From: CAIVSN01 sp043778375
GTDB lineage: Bacteria; Patescibacteriota; Gracilibacteria; BD1-5; UBA2023
Assembly (NCBI GenBank): GCA_043778375.1
Contig: JAYWGH010000057.1
Coordinates: 1-16,063, forward strand
Length of the DNA: 16,063 bases
Reading direction: 5' to 3'
Shown here: piece after piece, positions 7,875-16,063 of the stretch
Layout of the letters: each line of letters opens with the position of its first letter
Numbering within the stretch: the stretch's first letter is position 1
Notes under the pieces: model-generated
Databases searched by the model: none
What the model saw: only the letters and a program-made list of their open reading frames with translations
What the model was told of the DNA's origin: nothing
Position numbers and translations under genes: made by a program

Positions 7875-9215
7875 ATGATCTCTAAAATTCCTCCACATTC
7901 GATCGAAGCTGAACAAGGGGTGCTTGGCTCTATCCTCATAGATAAAGATGGAATTATTCAGATATCCTCGCTCATTACTCCAGCAGACTTCTACGATGGT
8001 AAGAATGCGCTCGTTTTTGAAGTGATGCTCGACCTCTTCCTCAAAAATCGTCCTATCGATCTCCTCACGGTACGAGAGATGATCGACGACCGGAAAAAAC
8101 TCGAAGAAATCGGCGGGAACGCATATCTCATAGCACTTACAGAGTCGATTTTTACGAGCGCAAATATCTATCAGTACGGGCAGATCGTAAAGACAAAATC
8201 AGTCCTGCGCAAGCTTATCAAGGCAGGGAATGACATCCTTCTCTATGGATATGACGAAGAAGCGGATATCAACAAGCTCCTCGAAAAATCCGAGCAAGCA
8301 CTCTTTGCAGTGACACAGACCTTCATCCAAAATAAACTTGTCCACATCAAGGATATCATCAATCTTCGGTACGAGGAGTTTGCGGAGATCCACGCGAATC
8401 CTGAGCACGCAAATGCGGGACTCACGACCTCGGGGTTTAAGGCTCTTGATAGCAAAATCGGAGGATTTAAAGCGGGAGATATGGTGATACTCGCCGCTCG
8501 CCCATCTATGGGAAAGACTGCGATTGCCCTCAATATCGCCCAAAATGTCGCAGAAACTGGCAAGAATGTGGCGATATTCTCACTTGAGATGAGTAAAGAG
8601 CAACTCACCGACCGACTCATCTGTGCGACGATGGGTATCGATAGCTGGAAGCTCCAAAAAGGACTTCTTGAGGACGAGGAGTTCGCGCGAATGGGAGACG
8701 CTCTTGAGCGACTATCCCGAGCGAACATTTATATCGATGACTCGCCCATGGGAAACCTTATGGAGATCAAATCCAAGGCGCGTCGCCTCAAACTCGAGAG
8801 CGGGATAGATTTTCTTGTGATTGACTACTTGCAGCTCATGAGTGGAGGCAATCCTATGAACCGAGTACAGGAGGTATCGGATATCTCTCGTGGTATCAAG
8901 GCACTCGCCCGTGAGCTCCAGGTGCCGATACTTGCGCTCTCTCAACTCTCTCGAGCGGTGGAGTCCCGCACCACCAAAGAGCCGATTCTCTCGGATCTGC
9001 GTGAGTCAGGATCTATCGAGCAAGATGCCGATGTGGTCATGATGATCTACCGAGAGGATTACTACGATGAGTTTACCGAGAATAAGGGGATAACGAATAT
9101 CTTTATTCGAAAGAATCGTAACGGGCCAGTCGGACAGATCGATCTCAAGTTTGAAAAGAAATTTCAGAGATTCTATGATCTCGAAAATCATCAGAGTTAT
9201 CAGGAGGAGTACTAG
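7875..9215 (+). CDS. dnaB: Replicative DNA helicase DnaB
   Basis: The hexameric 5'-3' helicase that unwinds DNA at the replication fork and recruits primase. Its 446 residues match the family's usual length. The N-terminal DnaB domain begins with PPHSIEAEQGVLGSIL. The RecA-like domain carries Walker A ARPSMGKTA at 208-216, FSLEMS at about 235-240, Walker B LVIDYLQL at 314-321, SDLRESGSIEQDAD near 373-386 and the RNGP segment at 415-418 that contributes the arginine finger. No intein or insertion is seen. The ATG follows the TPR gene stop by 3 nt, with no Shine-Dalgarno sequence. It has no in-frame TGA, and stop is TAG. The next gene converges, with only 3 nt between stop codons. Confidence 0.97.
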   Translation: MISKIPPHSIEAEQGVLGSILIDKDGIIQISSLITPADFYDGKNALVFEVMLDLFLKNRPIDLLTVREMIDDRKKLEEIGGNAYLIALTESIFTSANIYQYGQIVKTKSVLRKLIKAGNDILLYGYDEEADINKLLEKSEQALFAVTQTFIQNKLVHIKDIINLRYEEFAEIHANPEHANAGLTTSGFKALDSKIGGFKAGDMVILAARPSMGKTAIALNIAQNVAETGKNVAIFSLEMSKEQLTDRLICATMGIDSWKLQKGLLEDEEFARMGDALERLSRANIYIDDSPMGNLMEIKSKARRLKLESGIDFLVIDYLQLMSGGNPMNRVQEVSDISRGIKALARELQVPILALSQLSRAVESRTTKEPILSDLRESGSIEQDADVVMMIYREDYYDEFTENKGITNIFIRKNRNGPVGQIDLKFEKKFQRFYDLENHQSYQEEY

Positions 9216-9218
9216 AAT

Positions 9219-10493
9219 CTATCTATTATCTCCCGGCTTGCACCCACTTCCAGCCTCATTACTTGTCTGGTCCTGAGAGCAGATCTTTTGGGCTACCTTT
9301 CGAAATGGCTCGAGGAGTCGTACACTCGAGTTGAGCTCTTGATAAATCCGTCCGAGCTTGCCCTCGTAGGTATCTTTGGTGATCTGCTCATCAGCGATCT
9401 GATCTCGTAAGTAGATGTATTTGGCGAGCACCTCTTGTCCTACATCTGTCACAAGCACAGTATTACTACGATATACTGCAAGCCAGTCGTCTGTACTCTT
9501 GGTTTCTTCAAGTTTTGGGGCAAAGCTGTAGATAGATTTCATATCCTCAAACGCGTTTGCAACTCGAGATCCAGCGTTCTGGAGCCACCCGGTGATACCA
9601 TCTCCTCCATTTTTTGGGGTACTTGTGGTATTTACGCGCGCAACAGCGTCTGATGAATTCTCAGTGAGTCCTGCAGCTTTGAGAGCTGGCCCACTCTCTT
9701 CATTTTTGCGCTCACGCTCGGATATCTCAGCCTCTGACTCAGTCTTAATATCTGCGGATTGCCAGTTATCCATACTATTCTTAATGCGCTTTGATGTCTG
9801 TCCGAGGGTATTGATAGCATCACGCAACTCTCGAAATACGTCGGATTCTTTATTACATGTTTCCTGCGCGCTTGGGCCATAGGATTGGCCAAGAGACTTT
9901 GTAAATCCTACTGGAGTGAGGAGAAATTCAGTGACCAGAGGAGGCTTCCCGACCGCGATATCACGATAGGTACACGCAAGTTCTGTGTGACTACGTAGTA
10001 CTGCTACAGCGAGCTCTCAGACGGTAGTAGGATTCGCGGAACCACCATACGGGAGGATGTCCTTGGTCATTACAGATACATCGTCTCCACAGTTTGCGTA
10101 GATATTTTTGATAGAATTATTGATACGATCACTCTGGTTGATAAGACTCCTAAGATCTCGTCTGAGACCTTGAGGAGTCTCGGACTTGAGACCGAGCTCT
10201 ACTGTAAATGCTACACTCGAGAGATAACAGTCTTGTGAAAGCCCAAGATTGATCCCTTGTTTGATACTCGAGGTTGCTCGTGAGAGATTACTGCTCGTAG
10301 TATTCCCTGCAGGACAGCTCCCCTGAGCACTCGCATTTTCGAGCTTTCAGAGAGTAGTTTCGAGGTCGCTGAGGTAGGTTGTGAGCTCTTTACTTGCACT
10401 TGACTCGATAGCACAGCTTCCAGCTGCAAAGGTTTCAGCGCTTGCATAGAATGTACTAACGAGAAAAATAAGCGAAAAATAAGCGATTTTCAT
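9219..10493 (-). CDS. Exported cysteine-rich protein, unknown family
   Basis: A 424-residue protein I do not recognise. It begins at an ATG (10493) with a clear signal peptide, MKIAYFSLIFLVSTFYASA, cleaved probably near residue 19. The mature part has eight cysteines in contexts such as GSCAIE, GSCPAG, QDCYLS, ANCGDD, LACTYR, ETCNKE, KICSQD and GSGCKP; the even number suggests disulfides outside the cytoplasm. Much of the chain looks helical, with a polar linker near 245-290. TGA codons at residues 49 (10347-10349) and 159 (10017-10019) are read as glycine. The gene starts 2 nt after the stop of the upstream exported protein, so they form a translational pair. Stop is TAG. The shared cysteine-rich exported nature suggests they act together in the envelope, but no function can be assigned. 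Confidence 0.82.
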
Positions 10494-10495
10494 AA

Positions 10496-12103
10496 TTAAC
10501 TTTGAGGGATTTCATCTATTTTCTGTACGAGTGACACAAAGTTTCCTATTTGCTCGCTAAAACTTTTGGTAAAAGCTTCAAATCCAATGATATCACCCAT
10601 AAACGAGTCCGCGTAATTATTTTTAATTTCTGCTTCTTTACGAGGGACATAGTCTGATCTAAATTGTCTCCCTGGCTTGAATTTTGCACTGGCGAAGTCA
10701 GTTGTAAGACCATCAAGAAGGGTAGTACCGTAGTCACGTTCGTTACTCGAAACACTCGTAAGGAGATTTACTTTTTTGGCGTCTATACCATAGTCCTTCA
10801 TAATATTTGTACGCAGTTGAGAGAATTCCTTTTTCGTCTCTGACTCACCGCCACCACCTCGCGGAGTGTCTTTACCTGGGAGATTAAGTATTGGGGCGGG
10901 GAGACTTGATACAACAACTCCTATGTGAGACATACCTGGGAGATCGAGATTTTTGAGGAGGAGCTCAAAAAAGTTATTAGTGTGTTTGGCGGGAGTAAAG
11001 CTCGAGCCGGCAAAGTTTGTGACGATCTTGAGGTTTTGCTCGAGAATACTCTGTATTGAGTAGGTTTTGCTTCCGCCGAGGAGTGTGGATGAGTAGTTCA
11101 AGAGGCTAACGTTGATACAAAAAAATCCCTTGCATGGGAATTTACTCGCGCCACCACCTCCTCCGAGGCCTCCACCTCCTGCTCAGGCGCTCGTAGGTGC
11201 GGCACTGCCGCCCATTATCGGATACTGCTCAAGATCGAGACCTCACACCACTGACCCTCCATTACTCCCAAATGCGGCTTGCCCATAGAGGTCATTGAGG
11301 AGATTGTTATCGATACCGCCGAGACTGGAGCTCCCACTTGCGCAGGTACTATCGATAAAAGTTGTTCCAGTACCGCTCGTGAGTGTGGGAGACCTCGGGA
11401 GTTGCCATCCAGCATCTGCGAGATCGCGCGATAGACGGTCTGTAAGACTCGCTCACTGGGTGAGTCCTTCAAGTACGGATCGCGGTGGATTTGCAAAGAG
11501 TGCTCCTACGCTATTTTTGGAGTTATTTGGAGAGCCAGAGTAGGGGAGCTCTTTAGTAAAAATAATATCATGTATTCGCTCAAGGTCCTTCATGAGATCA
11601 AAGCTCGAGTTTTCGAGTGATCCATCGCTATAGAGTCCAATGCCGCCTATGCTGGAAAGAGTTTTTTGCTCCCGAGTTACTTCTGCTCGCACATTCGTGT
11701 AGTCACGAGTGATGACTTTTTGGGCACAGAGAGTGAGATCAGTTGAGAGGTCAGGAGTTTTTCCATTTGGGCCTGGAGTCATTTTTTTAAATACTGGTCC
11801 AACAAACCCATTACTGATCTCTGAAAGCTCAGTCTGGGTGAAGTCTAGCCCAGGTTGCAAAAATTCCTTTTCACTTGCAATCGGACACTCAGCCTTGATC
11901 GCAGTATTCATACGAGCGTTTGATCCAGTTATTCGTTTGCTCGCGAGTTTTATCGTGTTTGCACTTATACTTGCATCAACTTTACGATAGAGGTCGGTTC
12001 AAATTTCTTCACCAATATAATTCTCTCCATACGTGAGTGGCGTAAGGATGATCAGAGCGCAGAGACTAAGCGCGAGAGCGAGACGGAGTAAGTTTGAATT
12101 CAC
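10496..12103 (-). CDS. Exported Gly-rich, cysteine-containing protein, unknown family
   Basis: A 535-residue protein I do not recognise. The best start is a GTG at 12103 that gives a signal peptide (MNSNLLRLALALSLCALIIL) and overlaps the clpC end by 38 bases. No ATG precedes residue 65, which would lose the signal. The protein has a helical first part, a central Gly-rich tract at about 298-320 (runs of four and five glycines), a compact PCKGFFCI motif with cysteines at 324 and 329, and a second half with another four-glycine run. Four TGA codons at residues 35, 217, 287 and 307 are read as glycine; the last two lie in and near the Gly-rich tract. Stop is TAA, 2 nt before the next exported gene. 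A surface or secretion-apparatus component is possible, but that is a guess. Confidence 0.78.
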
Positions 12104-14615
12104 CTTTGAGGATACTGATATGTATTGTATCAGGTTTCTTGGTGCTGATCAATAATTCTGCTATTTTATCCTCTATTTTATCTTGGATAAATCTACGTAC
12201 TGGTCGGGCTCCGTAAGCGGGATCGTAGGTAGTTTTTTGGATATGAGTAACGACCTTTGGATCATAGGTGAGAGTAACTCCGACTCCTGCAAGTCTACGC
12301 ACGAGTCCAGCGAGCTGGATCGTGATAATTTTGCCGAGAGATTTTGGGTCGAGTGGCTCAAAAACAAGGATCTTATCGATACGATTAATAAACTCAGGAG
12401 CAAAAAACTCATCGAGCTCACTAACTATTCGCTCTTTGATGGCTGCAAAGTCACTCAGTATTTTTTTCTCAGCCTTTTCATCCGTCTGAAACCCTATTTG
12501 CACTGCTTTTGCAGTAAATTCATCTGCCCCAAGGTTAGAGGTCATGACGATGATTGTGTTTTTAAAATTGATCTTGCGCCCCTTTCCATCCGTGACAACT
12601 CCGTCCTCGAGAATCTGGAGGAGGAGATTGAAGACTTCAAAATTCCCCTTTTCGATCTCATCAAAAAGCACGACCGAGTACGGTTTACGGCGTACTTTCT
12701 CCGTGAGCATTCAACCCTCCTCGTAGCCCACATACCCGGCTGTTGTACCTATGAGTTTAGACGCACTCGATCGCTCGTTGAACTCACTCATGTCGATCTT
12801 TATGAGCGCTTTGGCGTCTCCATAAAACTCTTGCGCGAGGACTTTTACCAGCTCAGTCTTCCCAACTCCTGTTGGCCCTAAGAATAAAAAGCTCCCTATC
12901 GGTCGACCTGAGTCTGAGATCCCGGCACGAGATCGCTTGATCGCACTTACGACTGCATCAACTGCCTCATCTTGATCGATAATTCGCTTTTTGATGACTC
13001 CAGCGAGTCAGGAGAGCTTCTCGATATCGGTGCTGTCGAGGTTTTTCTCAGGCACTCCTGTCATCTGTTCGATGATCTTTTGGATATCGAGCGCGGTGAT
13101 CTTGAGGCGCTTTGCACGAGGGATACTTTTTTTCTTTTTCCCTTCAGCGATACGAGTTTCGAGCTCTTCTCGACGCTCTTTTGCCTTGATCGCCTTATGA
13201 TATTGCTGAGAAATAATGAATCCTTCCATGTCCTTTGTGATCACTTCGATTTCTTCCTTGAGCTTTTTTGTCTCATCTTCGTCAAAATTATACTTCATAG
13301 ATTTTGCTGAACATGCCTCGTCGATGAGGTCGATCGCCTTGTCTGGGAGAAATCTATCAGTGATATAGCGAGTAGAGAGATTTACGGCATCTGCTATCGC
13401 CTCAGGCTCGATGATGAGATTATGGAACTCCTCAAACACTGGAGCAAGGCCCGTAATGATTTGGGTAGCGATCTCGGGGGTTGGCTCTTCAGCTACTATC
13501 TTTTGAAATCGGCGCTCGAGAGCTGAGTCTTTTTCGATATATTTCTGATACTCAGAGAGAGTGGTGGCTCCGATCACGCAGATTTTGCCCCGCCCCATAG
13601 CAGGTTTGAGGATATTTGCAGCATCGAGAGTCCCCTCGCCCGATCCAGCTCCGATGATCGTGTGGATTTCATCGATAAAGAGAATAATCTCATTCTCGAG
13701 CTTGCTCGCCTCGTCGATAATTTGTTTGATGCGCGCTTCAAACTCCCCACGATATTTTGTGCCAGCAACGAGACTTGAGAGATCAAGTGCTACAACTCGC
13801 TTGGACTGCATAGCAAACGGGACTGCTCCATCGACAATACGTCTTGCAAGACCCTCAACGATAGCGGTTTTCCCAACTCCAGGCTCACCGACGAGACAGG
13901 GATTATTCTTGGTTTTACGGTTGAGGATGGAGATGAGCCTATCTATTTCGCTATCTCGCCCAATGATTGCATCAATTTTACCTTGCTTGGCTTGCTCGGT
14001 GAGGTCGTTCCCAAAGAAATCAAGGGCTGGAGTAGTGCTTTCTTGTTTTTTCCCTTCTTGCTTTTTATTCGCAAAAAATGGATTATTCATGTCTTGCGCC
14101 TGACTCATATTACTCTCAAGAGCAGAGAGTATGCCATCAAGCGGTGCAAAAAGACCTGCTTCCTTGGCTTTAGAGGCTTTAGATGAGTGTTTGATGAGCT
14201 CTTTTTCAAAGTCTTTTGGACTTACACCTACGAAGTCAAAAAACTGAAATATCCACGCCTCGGTCGGAGTTTTGAGGAGTGCGATGAGAAAATCCTCGAT
14301 CCCTGCCTTTGGTTTTTCATGACTGGCTGCGATCTTGACTGATGCGACGATGAGCTCTTTGACACGAGCAGAGAGTCCCAGATATGGACCGCTTGCTCCC
14401 TTGCGGTAGTCAGCAAATGGGCGCTTAGCGATAACTTCTCGAACGATTTTTTCATTGATACCATAGCTCACAAATATCTCAACCACTGCAGATGGAGTTT
14501 TCATCATCTCGAGAAATACATCCTCTGGGAGAATTTCGGGATGATTTCCCGCTTTCGCTGTATTCTCCGTGTCGATCATGAGTTTTTTGTACTCGTCTGA
14601 AAAGTTGTTAAACAT
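12066..14615 (-). CDS. clpC: ClpC-type AAA+ unfoldase of the Clp protease
   Basis: A two-ring AAA+ unfoldase that feeds proteins to ClpP; cytosolic, 849 residues. Order: N-terminal Clp_N repeats at 1-150, a linker, NBD1 with Walker A GEPGVGKT at 243-250, Walker B ILFIDE at 311-316 and ERRF at 367-370. A short UVR-like coiled coil follows at about 440-490, then NBD2 with GPTGVGKT at 580-587, GYVGYEEGG near 627-635, DEIEK and an IGF loop at 707-709. The short middle domain and the IGF loop, which binds ClpP in ClpA/ClpX/ClpC, argue for ClpC rather than the disaggregase ClpB. TGA codons at residues 536 and 635 are glycine; the second completes the near-invariant EEGG. Stop is TAG. A promoter-like pair lies upstream. 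The C-terminus overlaps the next gene. Confidence 0.92.
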
Positions 14616-14639
14616 GCAATTTTTTAAAAATAAAAGAGT

Positions 14640-14667
14640 ATTTTACCATAAACCGTATACACACCAA
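14640..14667 (-). promoter_or_regulatory. Promoter of clpC
   Basis: On the minus strand TTGGTG (14662-14667) and TAAAAT (14640-14645) are 16 bp apart. TAAAAT is preceded by TGG, an extended -10 feature. The ATG at 14615 lies 24 nt past the box, so a leader of roughly 17 nt is expected. No CIRCE or other heat-shock operator is visible. The gap 14616-14719 otherwise holds nothing I can name. Confidence 0.5.
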
Positions 14668-14719
14668 AGAGTCGAGCTTGCGCAATCGCTGGGTTCTTGT
14701 GAGACAGAAAAACTCAGAG

Positions 14720-15256
14720 TTATACGCGTATTTTTTTGATTACTTCGCGGTACTTTATACAGCTGGAAGTTACCATTTTACCGGTGAGTCCACCAAAAAA
14801 TGTTCCAAGTCCAATAATGATCCAGAGAGTCGACGCATGTGGGAGAGAGGTGGAGAGACCCTTTGACATACTATACTCTGAGAGTGACACCGTGGTACAT
14901 GCTGGCGAGCCTGCTAAGCAATTACTCTGGGTATTGCCAGTACTTACAAGGTTGGTAACGCTCGATCCAAGAACTATGAGAAAGAGTCAGAGGAGCATCT
15001 GAACTTTCTTCATTGTGGATTTTGTAAATACACAGAGTCCGAGAACTCCAAATACAATTGCGAGGAGTACATAAAATCCAGCGATAGAGTATTTAGCCAC
15101 CATTTCATACTCTGTATAATAGCTCGCAAAAGGGAGGCTAAACTGGCCGTGAGTTGCGATAATAAGAGCTGCGAGTGATCCCCATCCAATAACTCGGAGG
15201 ACGCGGATTGTGAGATCTGTAGGGCGCTTTTTGAGAAATTCTACGAGTTTGAACAT
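14720..15256 (-). CDS. Four-helix membrane protein, unknown function
   Basis: A 178-residue integral membrane protein I do not recognise. Hydrophobic segments fall at about 20-36, 58-77, 87-104 and 145-160. A loop with two cysteines (113 and 120) lies between the third and fourth helices and may be disulfide-bonded outside the cytoplasm. A TGA at residue 90 (14987-14989) inside the third helix reads as glycine. I chose the ATG at 15256; another in-frame ATG at 15286 adds ten residues encoded by AGG, AGA and AAT codons that look more like an AGGAG-bearing leader than coding sequence. Stop is TAA. It follows the fibrinogen-like gene by 74 nt on the same strand and could share its transcript. 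Confidence 0.68.
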
Positions 15257-15330
15257 GGAAAAGAAAAGATTATTTCTCCTGAGCATATTCAAAAAAGGGG
15301 TTTTGGCGAGGTTACTTGGATGTTAAATGA

Positions 15331-16062
15331 CTACTTCACCCAGAGAGCTTGCCATACATGATAGTGATTCTGACCACCAAAACCATCAAGATAGTTACCA
15401 GATTGGTACCGAATTAGTGGTACAATTTGCATCCACCAGCAGCCATTTGCCTCTGCTGAATCTGCATCGTATAAAAGAGTGTAAGAACTATCAGATTGAT
15501 ATAGTCCATTAAATCCTCCACATGTGGTCGGAGCCTCACCTGATATAAACTGATATCCAGTACCATTTTTTCTCTCAGTGGCTGGATCATTCGTTTGTTT
15601 CCAAATAGTCTTTTTCTCTGGAGTTTTATAGTCGGCACTTGAGCCGGATCGCCCTATCTGAAGTCGGAATGTAAATGCTCCACCAACCTTAAACCCAGCG
15701 CGCTTATCGAGTATAGAGTAGAGAGTGGTACTATTTGAATCTCCAGTATTCCCCCAATTGCTTGCTGTAAAGAAGTTTGGCATATTTGCGTGCATGAGCT
15801 TGGTCTACCCTCCTCCATCCGTCGTCATGTCACAGTAAGCCTGGAAAGCGGGGGCTGTGTCAGGCTTCACCCAGTAGAGTCAGTCAGAGAGAGATGATCC
15901 GCCTGCCGAGGAGAGAATATCATTACATGAAGTACCAGGAGTTGTATTCGTGAGACCCTTAGTAGCTCCTCCAGCTCCCCCAGCCACCACCGTACTCGCA
16001 GGAGTGATTACTCTTGCGAGTACTCAGGTGGATGAGAGACTCTCAGGTCCTCCAGCACTAGT
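15331..16062 (-). pseudogene. Fibrinogen-like GGGW-domain secreted protein, interrupted by amber codon, 5' end outside window
   Basis: About 242 residues are visible in one frame, and the 5' end lies beyond the window. First comes a Gly/Ala/Thr-rich stalk (VVAGGAGGATKGL), then a fibrinogen-like domain: a conserved Cys (TSCNDIL), DGLYWVKP, and the signature AYCDMTTDGGG followed by TKLM. The C-terminal half has a CGG-GLY segment, a GCWWMQ motif and an HVWQALWVK end typical of bacterial fibrinogen-like domains. Such domains sit on extracellular proteins, and many bind sugars or surfaces. TGA codons at 16024-16026 and 15880-15882 read as glycine. The codon for the signature Trp after GGG is TAG (15805-15807), one base from TGG. 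Since TAG ends most genes here, the copy is broken, miscalled or read through. A downstream ATG at 15795 alone would give 154 residues without the YCD part. Confidence 0.8.
15805..15807 (-). other. In-frame amber codon at the signature tryptophan
   Basis: The coding strand reads GGG-TAG-ACC where the family has GGG-TGG-ACN (Gly-Trp-Thr). Reading frame and homology continue on both sides, so it is a point change (C to T at plus-strand 15806), not an indel. Confidence 0.8.
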
Positions 16063-16063
16063 A

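Noticed and set aside
8243..8728. Antisense open frame of 161 codons inside dnaB
   Set aside because: It overlaps the conserved RecA-like core and has no promoter or protein-like motif.
9825..9827. TTG as the start of the downstream exported gene
   Set aside because: The frame continues upstream through two TGA-glycine codons to an ATG at 10493 with a clear signal peptide.
12183..12881. Long open frame (232 codons) on the plus strand opposite clpC
   Set aside because: It lies wholly within conserved ClpC coding sequence on the other strand and its translation shows no domain; the symmetric codon bias explains it.
12066..14615. ClpB disaggregase
   Set aside because: The long ClpB middle domain is absent; there is a short UVR-like segment, and an IGF loop typical of ClpP partners is present.
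1..16063. UAG also reassigned to Trp, prompted by the amber at 15805
   Set aside because: TAG is the terminal stop of A2M, def, murE, TPR, dnaB, clpC and one exported gene at family-appropriate ends, so general reassignment does not fit.

Overview
The window reads as a fragment of a Candidate Phyla Radiation genome that translates UGA as glycine (genetic code 25). This code is known from Gracilibacteria (BD1-5) and Absconditabacteria (SR1). The call rests on the sequence. Seven genes are cut by 22 in-frame TGA codons. Where a TGA falls in a motif I recognise, that position is a conserved glycine: GDRD and AGKG-E of MurE, YEEGG of the Clp unfoldase, and GST-ET of alpha-2-macroglobulin. Genes end with TAG or TAA, never TGA. 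Read with the standard code, the window would look like a string of pseudogenes.

Layout, plus strand first. Positions 2-4201 are a 5'-truncated alpha-2-macroglobulin with an intact thioester motif. Next come a small two-helix membrane protein (4307-4528) with unusual codon use, and a strong hairpin terminator shared with peptide deformylase (def, minus strand). Divergent from def is a short Mur ligase (murE-like, 5178-6485). A small exported or membrane protein on the minus strand (6539-6875) appears frameshifted. A membrane-anchored TPR protein (6963-7871) and the replicative helicase dnaB (7875-9215) form a tight pair.

The right part, 9219-16063, is all minus strand. In transcription order it holds a fibrinogen-like GGGW-domain secreted protein (truncated by the window edge and carrying an amber codon at the signature tryptophan), a four-helix membrane protein, a ClpC-type unfoldase with its own promoter, and two unrecognised, cotranscribed, cysteine-containing exported proteins. 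The first of these two overlaps the clpC 3' end by 38 bases.

Housekeeping functions (deformylation, cell-wall ligase, helicase, protein quality control) are mixed with large secreted proteins (A2M, fibrinogen-like protein, the cysteine-rich pair). That mix fits a small-genome organism living attached to other cells, but the lifestyle is inference. Most start codons lack a Shine-Dalgarno sequence, and three have a -10-like box only 5-7 nt upstream, suggesting leaderless mRNAs. I see no tRNA, rRNA, CRISPR array or insertion sequence. No gene-free stretch exceeds 300 bases once the broken small gene at 6539-6875 is counted.
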